Shown piece by piece: positions 23,783-31,870 of a stretch of 38,642 nucleotides of DNA (position 1 is the first letter of the stretch; each line of letters starts with the position of its first letter). A program made the translations under genes and the position numbers. Location of the stretch: positions 1 through 38,642 of the forward strand of contig JALHRC010000013.1 in the NCBI GenBank assembly GCA_022841645.1. Reading direction: 5' to 3'. Under the pieces are notes generated by a model. That model was not told where the DNA came from. It searched no databases and saw nothing but the letters and a program-made list of their open reading frames with translations. Origin of the DNA: Minisyncoccota bacterium. Lineage in GTDB: Bacteria; Patescibacteriota; Minisyncoccia; Phycocordibacterales; UBA918.

Positions 23783-24775
23783 CTATTCGCCATCCAAAAT
23801 CGAAGTCACCGAAGCGCTGTTGAGACGAAGTGTCGATCCCTCATCCGTGACTCCCACTGTCGTTACAGATTCAAGCATTAAGAGTGCTCCAGCGATCACT
23901 GCCACGAGGACCACGGTAGCTGGTGCAATTACGAGGCGGAAGAATAACGTGGTCTCAGGATCACCACTACTAGGTGGCAGGGACGATTTAACAAGTTTAA
24001 GTGATTCTACTGAACTATCGGTAGACACTTTACGATCAGAACTATGTAGAATCCTCGTCTTGCCAGGCAAATGACTCCGCGAGTGCGCTGGTCTCGTCGA
24101 GGTGTCACTGCGGTGCAATTCTACTGAGTAGGTGTGCTTATCCGTGTGAGCGCGAGTAGGAACATCCGCTGACATCGGGGTCTCTTCACTTTCGATGTAA
24201 CTAGATTTATCAACAGTATTATCACTTTCTTCAGAGTCAAAATTGGGGGCAAAATTAAGGACCTTTAGTGTCCCCGCCAAGGCCACTGCTGGCATTGGCT
24301 CACTAACCAGCGCTACGTTGTCTGAGCCAGCAGTTACATCAATTCTTTCACTTTCAGCGAGATGTATGGGCATTTCTTGCTCAAATTTCCTACTTTCACT
24401 GCCCTTTGCTGTACTTGGAATCAAATCTGAGCCGTCATTTTCATATTTTGGCATCTTCCAAAAGATACGCTCGGCAAATCGTGGTGGCTGCGACCTTAGT
24501 GTATTCTTTGAAATCGGTTTATTCACGTTTACCCGAGAAGATGTTTTTTCTGAAGCTACTATAGACCTTTTCTCGTTTGAACGAAGTTCTGCATAGCGCG
24601 TATTTTTGTGTCCGTCGAGGGTAGCTGGGTAAACGTACCAGGTGCGACCCACCAGATGTGCGTCGACCTTACCGCCACGGCACAGCTGCCCGATATAGTC
24701 GGTCGTATAGCCATGCTGCTTGGCTAAAACTGACGCGCGTACGTACGCCACACCGTCGATAGTCACCGTATCCAT
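23783..24775 (-). CDS. Membrane-anchored helix-turn-helix protein, second copy
   Basis: 330 aa. The N-terminal domain (VRASVLAKQHGYTTDYIGQL, then VDAHLVGRTWYVYPATLDGH) matches the one in 22923-23714 in order and spacing: helix, Y-T-x-DYI recognition helix, VGRxW wing. Residues about 60-275 are a long low-complexity, Ser/Glu/Thr-rich segment, probably disordered. A membrane span at about 283-305 (VIAPATVVLVAVIAGALLML) leaves only about 25 residues outside, so unlike its neighbour most of it is in the cytoplasm. It has its own extended -10 box. It may act with the downstream paralogue on the surface genes; targets are unknown. Confidence 0.65.
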   Translation of the reverse strand: MDTVTIDGVAYVRASVLAKQHGYTTDYIGQLCRGGKVDAHLVGRTWYVYPATLDGHKNTRYAELRSNEKRSIVASEKTSSRVNVNKPISKNTLRSQPPRFAERIFWKMPKYENDGSDLIPSTAKGSESRKFEQEMPIHLAESERIDVTAGSDNVALVSEPMPAVALAGTLKVLNFAPNFDSEESDNTVDKSSYIESEETPMSADVPTRAHTDKHTYSVELHRSDTSTRPAHSRSHLPGKTRILHSSDRKVSTDSSVESLKLVKSSLPPSSGDPETTLFFRLVIAPATVVLVAVIAGALLMLESVTTVGVTDEGSTLRLNSASVTSILDGE

Positions 24776-24784
24776 GTTGTGTTT

Positions 24785-24793
24785 AGTATAGCA
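24785..24793 (-). promoter_or_regulatory. Extended -10 box, 9 nt before the ATG
   Basis: TGC-TATACT (24785-24793), then AAACACAAC and ATG on the minus strand. A leader of only a few bases is expected. Confidence 0.5.
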
Positions 24794-24840
24794 AAGAGCA
24801 CCTCCTCGATTCGGCTACCCGAGAAAATCTGTGAATAATA

Positions 24841-26262
24841 CTACTTGGAGTCTAAGCCAGCCAACAGTGCTTCCTTAAGTAGAGCCGGGTCAGCTGTCCC
24901 ACGACTTTTCTTCATCGCTTGTCCTATCAAAAACTGCAGTGAGGCCAGCTTTCCAGACCGATACTCAGAGACTACCTGTGGGTTCTCTCCCATAATCTCA
25001 GCAACTAGTGCACCAAGTGACGCCATATCCGTGCTCCGTAGGAGGCTATGCCCTTCTGCATAGGCACGCGGTGACTCATTGCTCACAAGAACAGCCGCCA
25101 GTACGTCTTTCGCTACCCGGGAGGTAATTTTATCTTCAGTAACCAGGTCTATGAGTTCTATATAGTGCTCTACTGACAGCCCCATGGACGCGCCTGAAGC
25201 AAGATGAGAGAGAACATCCGACGTCAGATAATTGGCGGCAGTCTGAAAGAACGATTTGTCTCGACCGATTCGAGAAGCCTCTTGGTAAAATTCAGCAAAG
25301 AAGGTATCGATGTCTGGGCTGCTAATTATGATCTCAGTTTGTTTTATCGGTAAATCGATTTCACTATATTTTACACGCTTTTTATCAGGTAGGTTATTTA
25401 TTCTCTCGTTTACTCGAGAAAATGTTCCTTCACGAGAAATGTCCATCTTTGGTATGTCTGGGTCTGGAAAATAGCGATAGTCCTTAGCGGTTTCTTTGCT
25501 CCGCTGCACATACGTACGCTGCTTTACCTCGTCCCAGCCGCGTGTTTCCTGAACGACTTCCCCGCCAGCCTCCAGTAGCGTTGTCTGGCGCAAAATTTCG
25601 TACTCAATAGCAGCCTCTACGGACCGGAAAGAATTGAGATTCTTGACCTCGACTTTGGTCCCCAGGTTTTTGTCAGCACTTACTGACACATTTGCCTCAA
25701 CACGCATCTCCCCCCGCTCCATCTGGGCCTCTGCTATACGTAGGGTACGTAAGATAAGCTGAAGCTCTCGCGCAAAAGCACCGGCTGTTTTAGCATCATG
25801 AATTACCGGCTCGGTAACCAATTCCATGAGGGGCACCCCTGCCCGATTGAAGTCAACAAGGCTGTAGTTACCCTTATCGTGTTGGTTACGAGCAGTGTCT
25901 TCCTCAAGGTGTACCCGCGTAATCGAAATACCATTGATCATTCCACCAGTAAGGAGTGGGTAGGCGTACTGACTGATCTGATATGCCTTGGGGATGTCTG
26001 GGTAAAAATAGTGTTTACGATCAAATTCTGAAAAGGTGGCGTGATCGGCGCGAGTAGCCTCTCCAAATTGCAGCACAAAAGATATTGCTTCTTGATTCGG
26101 TACCGGTAGAGTCCCCGGGTGTGCGAGGCAGACCGGACAAACATTCTGATTCGGTTCACTGTCATGTGGGGCATTCTTGCAACCGCAAAACATTTTACTC
26201 TTGGTCGCGAGCTCGACATGGACTTCAAGGCCAATGGTCGGAGTGTAGTCGAGCTTTGACAT
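24841..26262 (-). CDS. gatB: Aspartyl/glutamyl-tRNA amidotransferase subunit B
   Basis: 473 aa, full length. The N-terminal kinase-like domain opens TIGLEVHVELATKSKMFCGC and has the Cys zinc site CGC...CPVCLAHPGTLPVPN, then DRKHYFYPDIPKAYQISQY, VHLEEDTA and LVDFNRAGVPLMELVTEP. The tail domain (SVEHYIELIDLVTEDKITSR...) is the YqeY-like helical part that touches tRNA. With GatA and GatC it converts Glu-tRNA(Gln) and Asp-tRNA(Asn) to the amide forms, so the cell probably lacks GlnRS and/or AsnRS. gatA and gatC are not in the window; scattered gat genes are common in CPR. Confidence 0.96.
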   Translation of the reverse strand: MSKLDYTPTIGLEVHVELATKSKMFCGCKNAPHDSEPNQNVCPVCLAHPGTLPVPNQEAISFVLQFGEATRADHATFSEFDRKHYFYPDIPKAYQISQYAYPLLTGGMINGISITRVHLEEDTARNQHDKGNYSLVDFNRAGVPLMELVTEPVIHDAKTAGAFARELQLILRTLRIAEAQMERGEMRVEANVSVSADKNLGTKVEVKNLNSFRSVEAAIEYEILRQTTLLEAGGEVVQETRGWDEVKQRTYVQRSKETAKDYRYFPDPDIPKMDISREGTFSRVNERINNLPDKKRVKYSEIDLPIKQTEIIISSPDIDTFFAEFYQEASRIGRDKSFFQTAANYLTSDVLSHLASGASMGLSVEHYIELIDLVTEDKITSRVAKDVLAAVLVSNESPRAYAEGHSLLRSTDMASLGALVAEIMGENPQVVSEYRSGKLASLQFLIGQAMKKSRGTADPALLKEALLAGLDSK

Positions 26263-26314
26263 GCAGAGCGATGAAAATTACGAGATAAATGAGTGGCCAC
26301 TACCTACGCAGTGT

Positions 26315-27301
26315 TCACTTTTCTGCGTCATTGTACGGCTGTGTTAAGCGACGAGCAAGCGCTGACTGTAGTTTTGCCACGCCTTCCCCACTTTTTACAG
26401 ACAAAACAAAGACACGATCTTCATTTACGTCAAGCTGCTTTATGAGAGCTTCAATATAACCATCTTTTACAAGATCAGATTTATTGAAAATAATCCACTC
26501 TTCCCTATCACTTAAGCTTTTTTCGTAGCTAGAGAGCTCATTCCGTATGGTGTAGTAGTCCCGGAGCGGGTCTTCGCTAGCACTATCCACCACGTGGAGA
26601 AGCATTTTGGTGCGGCTAATGTGACGCAAAAAACGGTGTCCAAGACCCTTCCCCAAAGCAGCTCCTTCAATCAGCCCCGGAATGTCAGCGAGCACGTAGC
26701 CGTAGAAGTCACCGAGCTGTGGGTACTTGGTAGTAAAGGCGTAGTCACCCACTTTCGACCCAGCATTGGTGAGCACATTGATGAGTGAAGATTTTCCTAC
26801 ATTGGGCATGCCTACAAACCCAGCGTCAACGACCAGTGATAGCTCTATGGTTACTGTGCCAGACTCACCGCGCTGCCCTTTGGTAGACTTGATCGGAGCA
26901 CGCGAGACCGAAGACTTGTAGTGTTCATTGCCACGACCACCATTCCCACCTTTATAAAAACGAACCGACTCACCTTCTGTAAGTAATTCAACCGATCGAT
27001 GATTTTCACTATCAGTTACACGCGCACCAATAGGCACATCCACAATTAGGTCGTCACCCCGTTTTCCGTGCTTACTTCCGCCCTGACCAGCCTCACCCGA
27101 GGGAGCAGACAGAGACGACACACCCACGTAACGGCCGAGCGCAGCAATATCGCGCACGGCACGAAACACCACGTCTCCCCCACGCCCACCATTACCGCCC
27201 GCCGGCCCGGCCTGGGGCTTAAATTTTTCGTGGCGCCAACGCACCACCCCGTCTCCACCATTGCCCGCACTGATCGCTAGGCGCACTTCGTCAACAAACA
27301 T
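26315..27301 (-). CDS. obg: GTPase Obg/CgtA
   Basis: 328 aa. The glycine-rich Obg fold is at 1-158 (VRLAISAGNGGDGVVRWRHEKF, GPAGGNGGRGGDV). The G domain has GMPNVGKSS (164-172), switch I TTKYPQLG, DIPGLIEG (205-212), NKSD (272-275) and SVKSGEG as G5. It ends soon after G5, so the C-terminal OCT domain of many Obg proteins is missing, as in a number of small genomes. Obg binds the large ribosomal subunit late in assembly. The likely -10 box TAGTAT lies 12 nt before the ATG. Confidence 0.95.
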   Translation of the reverse strand: MFVDEVRLAISAGNGGDGVVRWRHEKFKPQAGPAGGNGGRGGDVVFRAVRDIAALGRYVGVSSLSAPSGEAGQGGSKHGKRGDDLIVDVPIGARVTDSENHRSVELLTEGESVRFYKGGNGGRGNEHYKSSVSRAPIKSTKGQRGESGTVTIELSLVVDAGFVGMPNVGKSSLINVLTNAGSKVGDYAFTTKYPQLGDFYGYVLADIPGLIEGAALGKGLGHRFLRHISRTKMLLHVVDSASEDPLRDYYTIRNELSSYEKSLSDREEWIIFNKSDLVKDGYIEALIKQLDVNEDRVFVLSVKSGEGVAKLQSALARRLTQPYNDAEK

Positions 27302-27544
27302 AGTGTGGAGACAATACTACAAAAATGACGATCTGTACAGATGTTGTCAGCGTCAGGCTCCTACACCTAACCTGCCCTTTACCACCTGAGCGATCTCATA
27401 CCGGAGCGACTTTCAAAAACACTACACCTGGCTACCCGGGCAGATCAGCGGTATTCATTATGAGGACCATGAGCCACTGGTGCGACACGCAAAAATTGCA
27501 TTCAAGGGCGCTATGTCTCCGACATGACTAGGTTTATAGGCTCC
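27302..27544. other. Intergenic gap between the holin-like gene and obg
   Basis: No supported gene; the 68-aa track ORF on the plus strand has no family features. The obg side holds a -10 box (27314-27319) and a perfect 12-bp palindrome ATCTGTACAGAT (27331-27342). The other side holds a 7-bp inverted repeat GGCGCTA / TAGCGCC (27507-27513 and 27546-27552) with an inner ATGTC/GACAT hairpin, overlapping the holin-like stop codon and possibly acting as its terminator. Confidence 0.5.
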
Positions 27545-27880
27545 TTAGCGCCAGAGGCGATTACCCAGATAACCCGCTGCTGATGCAATAAGAGCAATCA
27601 AAAAGGCAGTAAGGAAATTTTCCACGTCAACGCCAGGGACGAGAGCTGCAGCAATAATCACACACAGCGTATTAATAACGAGGAGGAAGAGGCCAAGGGT
27701 GAGGATGGTGACAGGGATGGTGAGTAGGACAAGCACGGGCCTCACAGTCACATTGATAAGACCCAGTACAACGACCATGAAGAAGGCGCTCAGAAGGCCA
27801 CCCGCGCTAAAACCAGGCAGCCAACGCTCGGCCAGTAAGAAGGCCAGGGTGGTGAGGAGGAGCTTGCCAACAAAACGCAT
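27545..27880 (-). CDS. Holin-4 superfamily (YvlD-like) membrane protein
   Basis: 111 aa from the ATG at 27880. There are four hydrophobic spans: FVGKLLLTTLAFLLAERWL, GLLSAFFMVVVLGLINVTVR, PVLVLLTIPVTILTLGLFLLVINTL and FLTAFLIALIASAAGYLG. The NVTVRPVLVLLTIPVTILTLGLF core is the signature of the phage_holin_4_2/YvlD family, whose members are mostly chromosomal and whose function is unknown despite the name. The track start lies inside secA; the chosen ATG is 4 nt after the secA stop, consistent with co-translation. Confidence 0.85.
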   Translation of the reverse strand: MRFVGKLLLTTLAFLLAERWLPGFSAGGLLSAFFMVVVLGLINVTVRPVLVLLTIPVTILTLGLFLLVINTLCVIIAAALVPGVDVENFLTAFLIALIASAAGYLGNRLWR

Positions 27881-27884
27881 AGTA

Positions 27885-30407
27885 TTAGTCAACGCGCCGC
27901 CATCCACCTGACGCGAGCAGTGCTTCGGCCTTTTTATACTTCAGAGTTTTAGTGTCGGTTCCGTTGGTGATCGTCACGAGGTCATTTCGACCAGGACCAT
28001 CAGTGGCTGTTACTGGTGTACGCGCTGCGTTCTTGGCAGCCTCCACCTCGCCAGCTGCTGCCTGGGCGCGCACAGCCGCTTCCTTCATCGCCGCCTCTTC
28101 AACGGCCACTACTCGTGGCTGGAGTTGGGGAATCAGATTAGCTACCCGAAGATACACCGCTTGCTGCATTTCCTTAAACAGACGCGTTCCCTCTTTACGG
28201 TATTCAATCAGGGGATCGCGTTGACCGTACGCGCGCAAGTTAACGCTCGAGCGTGTGTAGTTCATTACTTCGAGATGTTCGACCCATAGCGAATCGATCA
28301 TCTGAAGCACCATGCGCCGGAAAAGATCGCGTAGCACGTCAGCACCCAGTTCGTTGCGTTTCTCCAACAACACCGGGGACACCTCAGGCAGAGCCGCCAC
28401 GAGCTCGCTCTCGACCGACTCTACCTCTTCACCTTCATTGAGGAGTAACCGGCGGCGACGGGCGTAGATCACCATGCGCTGTTGGTTGAGCACATCGTCG
28501 TAGGCAAGTACCTGCTTGCGGGCATCAAAGTGAAAACCTTCAATACGTGTTTGGGCTGTTTCGAGAGTTGATGAAAGGAGACGCATCTCAATCGGTTGAT
28601 CTTCGGGAATCCCAAAGGTGCCCATCAAACTTTTCACTCGTTCCCCACCGAACACACGCATCAGACTATCATCCATTGAAACAAAGAATTGAGTGGCGCC
28701 AGGATCACCTTGTCGGCCAGAACGACCGCGTAGCTGGTTGTCGATACGCCTGGCTTCGTGGCGCTCGGTACCCAACACAAAGAGACCACCGAGACTACGA
28801 ATTTCGTCGGCCTCTTCTGGCGTAGCGTCGGGTCCACCGAGTTTGATGTCGACACCGCGACCAGCCATGTTGGTAGCGAGCGTGACCGACCCCTTCCGTC
28901 CAGCGGCGGCGATAATTTCACCCTCACGCTCGTGGTTTTTAGCGTTGAGCATTTGGTGCGGTACCTGAGCTGCCGCCAGAGCTGCTGAGAGCCGTTCGTT
29001 TGTTTCGATAGACGCTGTACCAATGAGGAGTGGTTGGCCGGTCTCGTGTACCGCTTTTACTTTGGCTACGATCGCCGCAAATTTCCCACGTTCGTTTTGA
29101 AAGATGAGGTCATTATGGTCAGTGCGGCGTATAGGACGATGAGTCGGGATAGGTACCACTTCAAGCTTGTAGACAGTGTAGAACTCTTCTTGTGAGGTAA
29201 GAGCGGTACCGGTCATACCTGCGAGCTTATCGTAGAGACGGAAAAAGTTTTGGTAGGTAATTGAGGCGTAGGTTTTGGTCTCGCGCTGAATCGCCACTCC
29301 TTCCTTGGCTTCAATAGCCTGATGGAGACCGTCCGACCAGCGGCGTCCAGGCTGCATGCGACCAGTAAACTCGTCGACGATCACCACCTCACCATCACGC
29401 ACGACGTATTCTTTGTCGCGCGTAAACAGGGCGGCAGCGCGCACGGCCGTCTCGAGATGGTGTACATATTTTATGCCTCGGTCAGTGTAAATGTTATCAA
29501 TACCAAGAAGTTTTTCAGCTGTCTCGATGCCGATGTCAGTGAGGGCAATGCTCTTGAGCTTTTCATCTACGGCGTAATCACGCTCAGGAATGAGCGCGCG
29601 CGCCACGGCGGCACACTGGTGGTAGAGCTCTTCCCCACCCTCGGCGGGGGCAGAAATAATAAGCGGTGTCCGTGCCTCGTCGATCAAAATTGAATCGATT
29701 TCGTCGACAATAGCAAAGGCGTGGTGGCGTTGGCGAATCTGGTTAGGGTCGAATTCAATATTGTCACGCAAGTAGTCAAACCCAAACTCACTGTTTGTAC
29801 CGTACGTGATGTCAGCTCGGTACGCCTCTTGCCTAGTAGCTGGGCGCAAGAAATCGTAAACAATTTTGTATGAGCCTTGCTCGTCGCGCTGTGCGTCTTG
29901 CTCAAGGTGCGCAGGATCATACAAATACGAAGCGTCGTGATTGATGACTCCTACCGACAACCCGAGGGCTGCATAAATCTGGCCCATCCAGACAGCGTCA
30001 CGCCGCGCCAGATAGTCATTCACTGTCACTACGTGTACACCCTTCTCTATAAGAGCATTGAGCGCAGCCGGCAGTGTCCCTACCAGCGTCTTGCCTTCGC
30101 CGGTGCGCATCTCAGTGATTTTGCCGCGATGCAGCATCACGCCACCAATGAGCTGCACATCAAAGTGCCGCATGGACAGAGTGCGGCGCGCTGACTCGCG
30201 CGTCAGGGCAAAGGTTTCTACGAGAACATCGTCCAGAGTTGCACCTGCCCCTACCCGCTCGCGCAGCGCATGAAAGCGCTCCGGAAGAGCAGCGTCTGCT
30301 AATTCCATGAGGGTGGGCTCGAGTGCGCCAATGGCAGCAACCAGTGGCGCTATTCCCTTAAGCTCCTTTTCATAGCTTTGGCCAAACCAACGATCTAAAA
30401 ATGACAT
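27885..30407 (-). CDS. secA: Preprotein translocase ATPase SecA
   Basis: 840 aa. Walker A MRTGEGKTLVG (101-109), VHVVTVNDYLARRDA, YGTNSEFGFDYLRDN, DEIDSILIDEARTPLIIS, then nucleotide-binding domain 2 with LIGTASIETNERLS, VTLATNMAGRGVDIKLGG and RRIDNQLRGRSGRQGD. It powers export of signal-peptide proteins through SecYEG. The extreme C-terminus (TKTLKYKKAEALLASGGWRRVD) lacks the Cys-rich zinc motif that binds SecB, as expected for a bacterium without SecB. The gene has its own promoter and is followed by the holin-like gene. Its customers would include the large secreted proteins at 9.5-22.9 kb. Confidence 0.97.
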   Translation of the reverse strand: MSFLDRWFGQSYEKELKGIAPLVAAIGALEPTLMELADAALPERFHALRERVGAGATLDDVLVETFALTRESARRTLSMRHFDVQLIGGVMLHRGKITEMRTGEGKTLVGTLPAALNALIEKGVHVVTVNDYLARRDAVWMGQIYAALGLSVGVINHDASYLYDPAHLEQDAQRDEQGSYKIVYDFLRPATRQEAYRADITYGTNSEFGFDYLRDNIEFDPNQIRQRHHAFAIVDEIDSILIDEARTPLIISAPAEGGEELYHQCAAVARALIPERDYAVDEKLKSIALTDIGIETAEKLLGIDNIYTDRGIKYVHHLETAVRAAALFTRDKEYVVRDGEVVIVDEFTGRMQPGRRWSDGLHQAIEAKEGVAIQRETKTYASITYQNFFRLYDKLAGMTGTALTSQEEFYTVYKLEVVPIPTHRPIRRTDHNDLIFQNERGKFAAIVAKVKAVHETGQPLLIGTASIETNERLSAALAAAQVPHQMLNAKNHEREGEIIAAAGRKGSVTLATNMAGRGVDIKLGGPDATPEEADEIRSLGGLFVLGTERHEARRIDNQLRGRSGRQGDPGATQFFVSMDDSLMRVFGGERVKSLMGTFGIPEDQPIEMRLLSSTLETAQTRIEGFHFDARKQVLAYDDVLNQQRMVIYARRRRLLLNEGEEVESVESELVAALPEVSPVLLEKRNELGADVLRDLFRRMVLQMIDSLWVEHLEVMNYTRSSVNLRAYGQRDPLIEYRKEGTRLFKEMQQAVYLRVANLIPQLQPRVVAVEEAAMKEAAVRAQAAAGEVEAAKNAARTPVTATDGPGRNDLVTITNGTDTKTLKYKKAEALLASGGWRRVD

Positions 30408-30416
30408 AGCGGGTCA

Positions 30417-30445
30417 AGTATATACGCGTCCGCCCGGAAACACAA
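30417..30445 (-). promoter_or_regulatory. secA promoter
   Basis: On the minus strand TTGTGT (30440-30445), 17-nt spacer, TATACT (30417-30422), then nine bases to the ATG. The start site falls about 3 nt before the start codon, so a very short or absent leader is expected. Confidence 0.6.
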
Positions 30446-30453
30446 AAAAGCAA

Positions 30454-30475
30454 AATCGCCCGTGGAGGGGCGATT
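30454..30475 (-). terminator. Terminator of the 32-aa Lys/Ala-rich gene
   Basis: AATCGCCC / GGGCGATT with a six-base loop, followed on the minus strand by TTGCTTTTTTG. The T-rich tail overlaps the secA promoter region, so the two units are tightly packed. Confidence 0.8.
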
Positions 30476-30520
30476 ATGCAATCAGTTTGATGCGAAGGTG
30501 ACGAGCACCACTCGCATCGG

Positions 30521-30619
30521 TTAGCGCTTTTTTGCGGTGCGCTTTGCAGCCTTCTTAACCGTCTTCTTGACGGTCTTCTTTGCTGCTTTCTTGACTGTCT
30601 TTCGCTTTGCTACTGCCAT
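30521..30619 (-). CDS. 32-aa Lys/Ala-rich histone H1-like peptide
   Basis: Too short for the track. It reads MAVAKRKTVKKAAKKTVKKT, then VKKAAKRTAKKR. Half of its residues are Lys or Arg in KKA/KKT repeats, like the C-terminal tails of histone H1 and of bacterial H1-like (HU-tail, AlgP-type) proteins. Binding to DNA or RNA is the likely role, inferred from charge alone. Its own stop is followed by an inverted repeat (GATGCGA / TCGCATC, about 30488-30518) and then a good terminator, which supports real expression. It stands alone upstream of secA. Confidence 0.6.
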   Translation of the reverse strand: MAVAKRKTVKKAAKKTVKKTVKKAAKRTAKKR

Positions 30620-30792
30620 AGTGATGAGAGCTTTGTGGTGATAAATTCGACCGCCAGACTTTCATCGATGCGAGCATCGAGAAGAAAATGTCTGCTTAAA
30701 ACTATTATCACGAGTAATGAAAATTTCGACAACAATGTTTTGGCAAAATTTGTGGATAAGAAAAAAATATTTTTGTTGCACTTTTTCATGTT
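30620..30792. other. AT-rich leader region, no gene supported
   Basis: 173 bp between the 32-aa gene and the murB terminator. It contains a small inverted repeat CGATGC / GCATCG near 30665 and, on the minus strand, TGATAATAG, a possible extended -10 box that would give the 32-aa gene a leader of roughly 80 nt. The track ORFs here on both strands are low-complexity and unconvincing. Confidence 0.4.
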
Positions 30793-30834
30793 CACGACGC
30801 AAAAAACTTTTTTTAAAAAGTTTTTTGCGTCGTG
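30793..30834. terminator. Perfect 20-bp stem terminator after murB
   Basis: CACGACGCAAAAAACTTTTT, two T, then the exact complement. It begins 5 nt after the murB stop on the minus strand. The A/T runs lie inside the stem, so it can serve both strands. Confidence 0.75.
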
Positions 30835-30838
30835 ATTG

Positions 30839-31870
30839 CTACTTTTGTGCAGTGAGTGTTGTCACTTCACGTTCGATCACAATCCCAGTGAGGTCTCTTA
30901 CACGTGACGTAATGTCATTCGCAAACGCATCTATTTCCTTTGCCGTGCTGCCAGGGAGAGCTGTGAGTACAAGCGCTTGCTCCTTGTATAGACAGACAGG
31001 GCCTACACAAAAGCCACGCAGGCCGCACAATTTGTCGAGAATAAACCCAAGTGAACACTTAACGTGGTGCTCTTCATGAGGAAACATTGGTATATCAGGA
31101 TGTCGCTCGTGTAGCTCGGCAGCCTCTACTTTCGTGATGATGGGGTTTTTAAAAAATGATCCAGCGGTACCGATAGAGCGCCAGTCGGGAAATTTCTTTG
31201 ACCGTATAGCGATTACAGCTGCGCGGATGTCGGCCAGTTCGGGTACGGACACAGAAGCAAATGCGCGCGTAAGGTCGGCATAGGAAAGACGTGGACGAGC
31301 AATGTTATGGAGACGGAACGTAACCGCCGTTACAATAAACTGCCGACCCAGTGACGATTTAAAAAACGAATTACGATAGCCAAACGTGCAATCGATATTT
31401 TTAAATACGTGTGCCTCCCCGGTTTCTCGATTGATGGTCTCTACGAGTTCAATCAGTTCAGATACCTCCACCCCATAGGCTCCGACATTTTGTATCGGCG
31501 TCCCTCCAACCGTACCCGGAATATGAGAAAGGTTTTCTAGGCCCCAGAGGCCACGCTCTACCGCACCCGCTACCACATCATCAAATACCACACCAGCACC
31601 AGCCCGGACCACAACCTCACCGTCACGTTCTTCGGTATAGGAAATGCCACCGATGCCCATCTCGATAACCAAACCGCTTACCCCTTCGTCGGGCACCACT
31701 ACATTTGATCCGCCACCGAGAATAGCTACCGGCAGGTCGCGTGCTTTGCCGTACGCCAGTGCAGCAGTAAGTTCTGCCTCAGTCTTCACTTTCACAAAAT
31801 GTGCCGCCCCGCCCCCTACACCAAGAGTGGTACGGAACGCGAGCGGCACATTAATCTCTACCTGGATCAT
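30839..31870 (-). CDS. murB: UDP-N-acetylenolpyruvoylglucosamine reductase
   Basis: 343 aa. FAD-binding part: LGVGGGAAHFVKVKTEAEL, then AILGGGSNVVVPDEGVSGLV, and SHIPGTVGGTPIQNVGAYGVEV. The type I MurB loop CTFGYRNSFFKSS is present, with catalytic-type Ser in AGSFFKNP and a late Glu. It reduces UDP-GlcNAc-enolpyruvate to UDP-MurNAc with NADPH, so the cell makes peptidoglycan. The upstream ligase-like gene ends in an ATGA overlap with the murB start, so translation is coupled. Compared with E. coli MurB the C-terminal domain is of ordinary length. Confidence 0.93.
   Translation of the reverse strand: MIQVEINVPLAFRTTLGVGGGAAHFVKVKTEAELTAALAYGKARDLPVAILGGGSNVVVPDEGVSGLVIEMGIGGISYTEERDGEVVVRAGAGVVFDDVVAGAVERGLWGLENLSHIPGTVGGTPIQNVGAYGVEVSELIELVETINRETGEAHVFKNIDCTFGYRNSFFKSSLGRQFIVTAVTFRLHNIARPRLSYADLTRAFASVSVPELADIRAAVIAIRSKKFPDWRSIGTAGSFFKNPIITKVEAAELHERHPDIPMFPHEEHHVKCSLGFILDKLCGLRGFCVGPVCLYKEQALVLTALPGSTAKEIDAFANDITSRVRDLTGIVIEREVTTLTAQK

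Noticed and set aside
27325-27531. 68-aa plus-strand ORF between the holin-like gene and obg
   Set aside because: No domain, no ribosome site, and it covers obg promoter elements.
27545-27880. Prophage holin, hence a prophage in the window
   Set aside because: The YvlD/holin_4_2 family is mostly chromosomal, the neighbours are secA and obg, and no other phage genes are near.
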